Of a DNA stretch of 7,188 nucleotides, positions 5,424-7,188 are shown piece after piece. This DNA is from Desulfobacteraceae bacterium. Its GTDB lineage: Bacteria; Desulfobacterota; Desulfobacteria; Desulfobacterales; Desulfobacteraceae. Position 1 is the first letter of the stretch. Every line of letters begins with the position of its first letter. Position numbers and translations under genes: made by a program. A model generated the notes under the pieces. It was not told where the DNA came from, ran no database searches, and saw only the letters and a program-made list of their open reading frames with translations. Where the stretch lies: NCBI GenBank assembly GCA_022712835.1, contig JAFLJU010000473.1, positions 1-7,188 of the forward strand, in the 5' to 3' direction.

Positions 5424-7188
5424 TTATGCCGGTGGTTTCTTTTTCTGGAGGTGATTGTGGATACTCACCAGCTTTTTATCTGCCTCGTGAAGTCGGTCCG
5501 CAAGCACGGAGAAAAGATGTTTGGCCACATCTGGATATTTCTCAATGATTTCCCCCAGTTTATCCCCTGGAAACCGTTTGACCTTGGACCGTCCCTTAGA
5601 AATAATAGAGGCGGATCTGACCGATTTTGTAATGGCCGCCATCTCACCAAAATAATCGCCGGGTTCTGTGATTTCCGCAATTTTCTTGCCGCCCCTGACC
5701 ACATGGAGCGCGCCCTGCTCCAATTTAAAAAAATCGATATCAGAATTGCCTTCCCGGATGATCACATCCTTGTCTTCGTATTGCTCCAGATCCGGGTTGA
5801 TCAGATAGGCCGGTAATGCCTCCTTGGTAATGGTTGTTTTTCTCAAAACCTCTTCAAGGGAGGTTTCTCCGGATCTGATCTTTACAAGCCCTGCATCCCT
5901 TAAGGTGAGCATTCCCTCCTGGACAGCTACTTTTCTGAGCTGATCTTCCGCCACTTCGGCACTGATGGCTTTGCCCACTTCATCGGTAACTTCCATCAGT
6001 TCATACAGCCCTACCCGGCCCTTGTATCCGGTGCCATTGCAAGCTTTGCAACCAATGGGACCATAAATTTTCAAATCTGGAATTTCTTCCTTTGAGAATC
6101 CCTCCAGTTCAAGATCCTTGGGGTTATGGCCCGTAACCACCTGTTTGCATTGGGTACACAATCTTCGTGTCAACCGCTGGGACAGAACCATGGTGATGGC
6201 AGATGCAAGCATATAGGCAGGTATACCAATATCTATTAACCTTCCAATGGTGGAGGGGCAGTCATTGGTATGGAGGGTGGCAAAAACCAAATGGCCTGTC
6301 ATGGCCGCCTTGATGGCAATCTCAGCCGTGTCCATATCCCGGATTTCACCCACCATGATAATATCAGGGTCCTGGCGAAGAAATGCTTTCAAAGCGGCAG
6401 CGTAGGTCATGCCCACCGATTCTCTAACCGGCACCTGGTTGATCCCCTTAAAGTTGAATTCAACCGGGTCTTCTGCGGTCAGAATTTTAATATCATCTTT
6501 GTTGAGCCGGTTCAGAACCGAATACAGGGTAGTGGTTTTACCGCTGCCCGTGGGACCTGTGACCAGCAAAAGGCCATAGGGTCTTGAAATACACTTTTTT
6601 AAAGTATCATAGGTAGAGGCTTCAAACCCAAGTTTGGACAGATTAACGCTCAGGGCACTCTGGTCCAGGATACGCATAACAATGCTTTCCCCGAACAGGG
6701 TGGGCAAACTGGAAACCCGGAAATCAATGGATTTTTTCTTTCCAAGCCGTAATTTTATCCGGCCATCCTGGGGAACCCTTCTTTCTGCGATATCCAGTTC
6801 AGCCAAAATTTTGATTCGGGAAATAACAGCATTTTTAATACTGACGGGCAGGTTCATGGCCTTGTACATGCCACCATCCAGCCGGTACCTGACCTGGAGT
6901 GATTTTTCAAAGGGTTCGATGTGGATATCGGAGACACCGTCGTTGATCGCCTTGGTCAATATCCCGTTCACAAGCTTGATGATGGGGGCATCAGAAGCCA
7001 TGAACTGATCCTGGTATTCCTCCTCTTCAAACCCGACTTCCAATTCCCCGGCGGCTTCTGAAACAAGGGAACCAAAGTCTTCCACAGAGGTGATGGGCTC
7101 GTCATCATCTACATTCTCTTCAAAATGAAGAAACCCTTTATAGTCCTCGTCGCTGATCTGGTAAAAATCCCGATAGGCCTGGATGATA
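5424..7188 (-). CDS. pilB: PilB/GspE-type assembly ATPase with C-terminal cyclic-nucleotide-binding domain, partial (N-terminus off the right edge)
   Basis: PilB-type hexameric ATPases power pilin polymerisation at the inner membrane. The frame is open to the window edge; 587 codons are visible. Counted from the first complete codon, 1-80 is the tail of an N-terminal regulatory domain plus an acidic linker. Then come Walker A GPTGSGKT (211-218), the Asp box EDPVEF (239-244), Walker B DPDIIMVGE (273-281), the His box TGHLVFATLHTND (297-309) and a zinc tetracysteine (344, 347, 380, 383). The catalytic core resembles PilB (AEIAIKAAMTGHL) more than GspE. Unusually, about 459-579 (5451-5813) is a Crp/PKA-type cyclic-nucleotide-binding domain. 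Its cassette FGEMAAITKSVRSA (513-526) keeps the ribose-binding Glu515 and phosphate-binding Arg524. An internal GTG at 7083-7085 could be mistaken for the start, but the reading frame and protein-like sequence continue upstream. A type II secretion ATPase is the alternative reading. Confidence 0.92.
   Translation of the reverse strand, partial: IIQAYRDFYQISDEDYKGFLHFEENVDDDEPITSVEDFGSLVSEAAGELEVGFEEEEYQDQFMASDAPIIKLVNGILTKAINDGVSDIHIEPFEKSLQVRYRLDGGMYKAMNLPVSIKNAVISRIKILAELDIAERRVPQDGRIKLRLGKKKSIDFRVSSLPTLFGESIVMRILDQSALSVNLSKLGFEASTYDTLKKCISRPYGLLLVTGPTGSGKTTTLYSVLNRLNKDDIKILTAEDPVEFNFKGINQVPVRESVGMTYAAALKAFLRQDPDIIMVGEIRDMDTAEIAIKAAMTGHLVFATLHTNDCPSTIGRLIDIGIPAYMLASAITMVLSQRLTRRLCTQCKQVVTGHNPKDLELEGFSKEEIPDLKIYGPIGCKACNGTGYKGRVGLYELMEVTDEVGKAISAEVAEDQLRKVAVQEGMLTLRDAGLVKIRSGETSLEEVLRKTTITKEALPAYLINPDLEQYEDKDVIIREGNSDIDFFKLEQGALHVVRGGKKIAEITEPGDYFGEMAAITKSVRSASIISKGRSKVKRFPGDKLGEIIEKYPDVAKHLFSVLADRLHEADKKLVSIHNHLQKKKPPA

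Noticed and set aside
5451..7008. Plus-strand and alternative minus-strand ORFs of 79-124 codons
   Set aside because: All are shadows of the long PilB-like frame, which carries Walker, His-box, zinc and cNMP motifs.
7083..7085. GTG as the start of the PilB-like gene
   Set aside because: The frame stays open upstream to the window edge with protein-like sequence, and the N-terminal regulatory domain expected for this family would otherwise be missing.

Overview
The window looks like a chromosomal segment of a Gram-negative anaerobe. Moderate-to-low GC, codon use, the queH-type queuosine gene, a PilB-like ATPase and a short SDR of the PRK07578 kind together suggest a sulfate-reducing Desulfobacterota, perhaps near Desulfobacter or Desulfobacula. 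That placement is an inference from gene content and style, not from a marker gene.

Left part (1-2600), all on the minus strand: the N-terminal 489 codons of a ComEC/Rec2-type DNA-uptake channel run off the left edge. Upstream of it lies an AT-rich stretch holding a decayed copy of the 3' end of a tRNA-Leu, with a good sigma70-like promoter just ahead of it. Next come a small secreted protein of unknown function, a doubtful 91-codon ORF, and an intact tRNA-Leu(UAA) with its own terminator. The decayed fragment and the intact tRNA 3' end form a direct repeat about 920 bp apart. They bracket the secreted-protein gene, like the footprint of an old tRNA-targeted insertion or a decayed tandem tRNA.

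Middle part (2790-5367), all on the plus strand: an atypical short-chain dehydrogenase, then a tight maf-yggS-queH cluster (11-bp gap, then a TTGA stop/start overlap). These are housekeeping functions: nucleotide-pool sanitation, pyridoxal-phosphate homeostasis, and the last step of queuosine synthesis for tRNA.

Right part (5407-7188), minus strand: a type IV pilus / type II secretion assembly ATPase (PilB/GspE family), cut at its N-terminus by the window edge. It carries a C-terminal cyclic-nucleotide-binding domain with its phosphate-binding Glu and Arg retained. It converges on queH, with a hairpin terminator between them. ComEC and PilB are both parts of type IV pilus-linked DNA uptake in other bacteria, but they are about 4 kb apart here and not in one operon.

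The most interesting items are the PilB-cNBD fusion and the tRNA-Leu 3' repeat with its promoter-bearing remnant. No CRISPR array, transposase, integrase or rRNA was seen.
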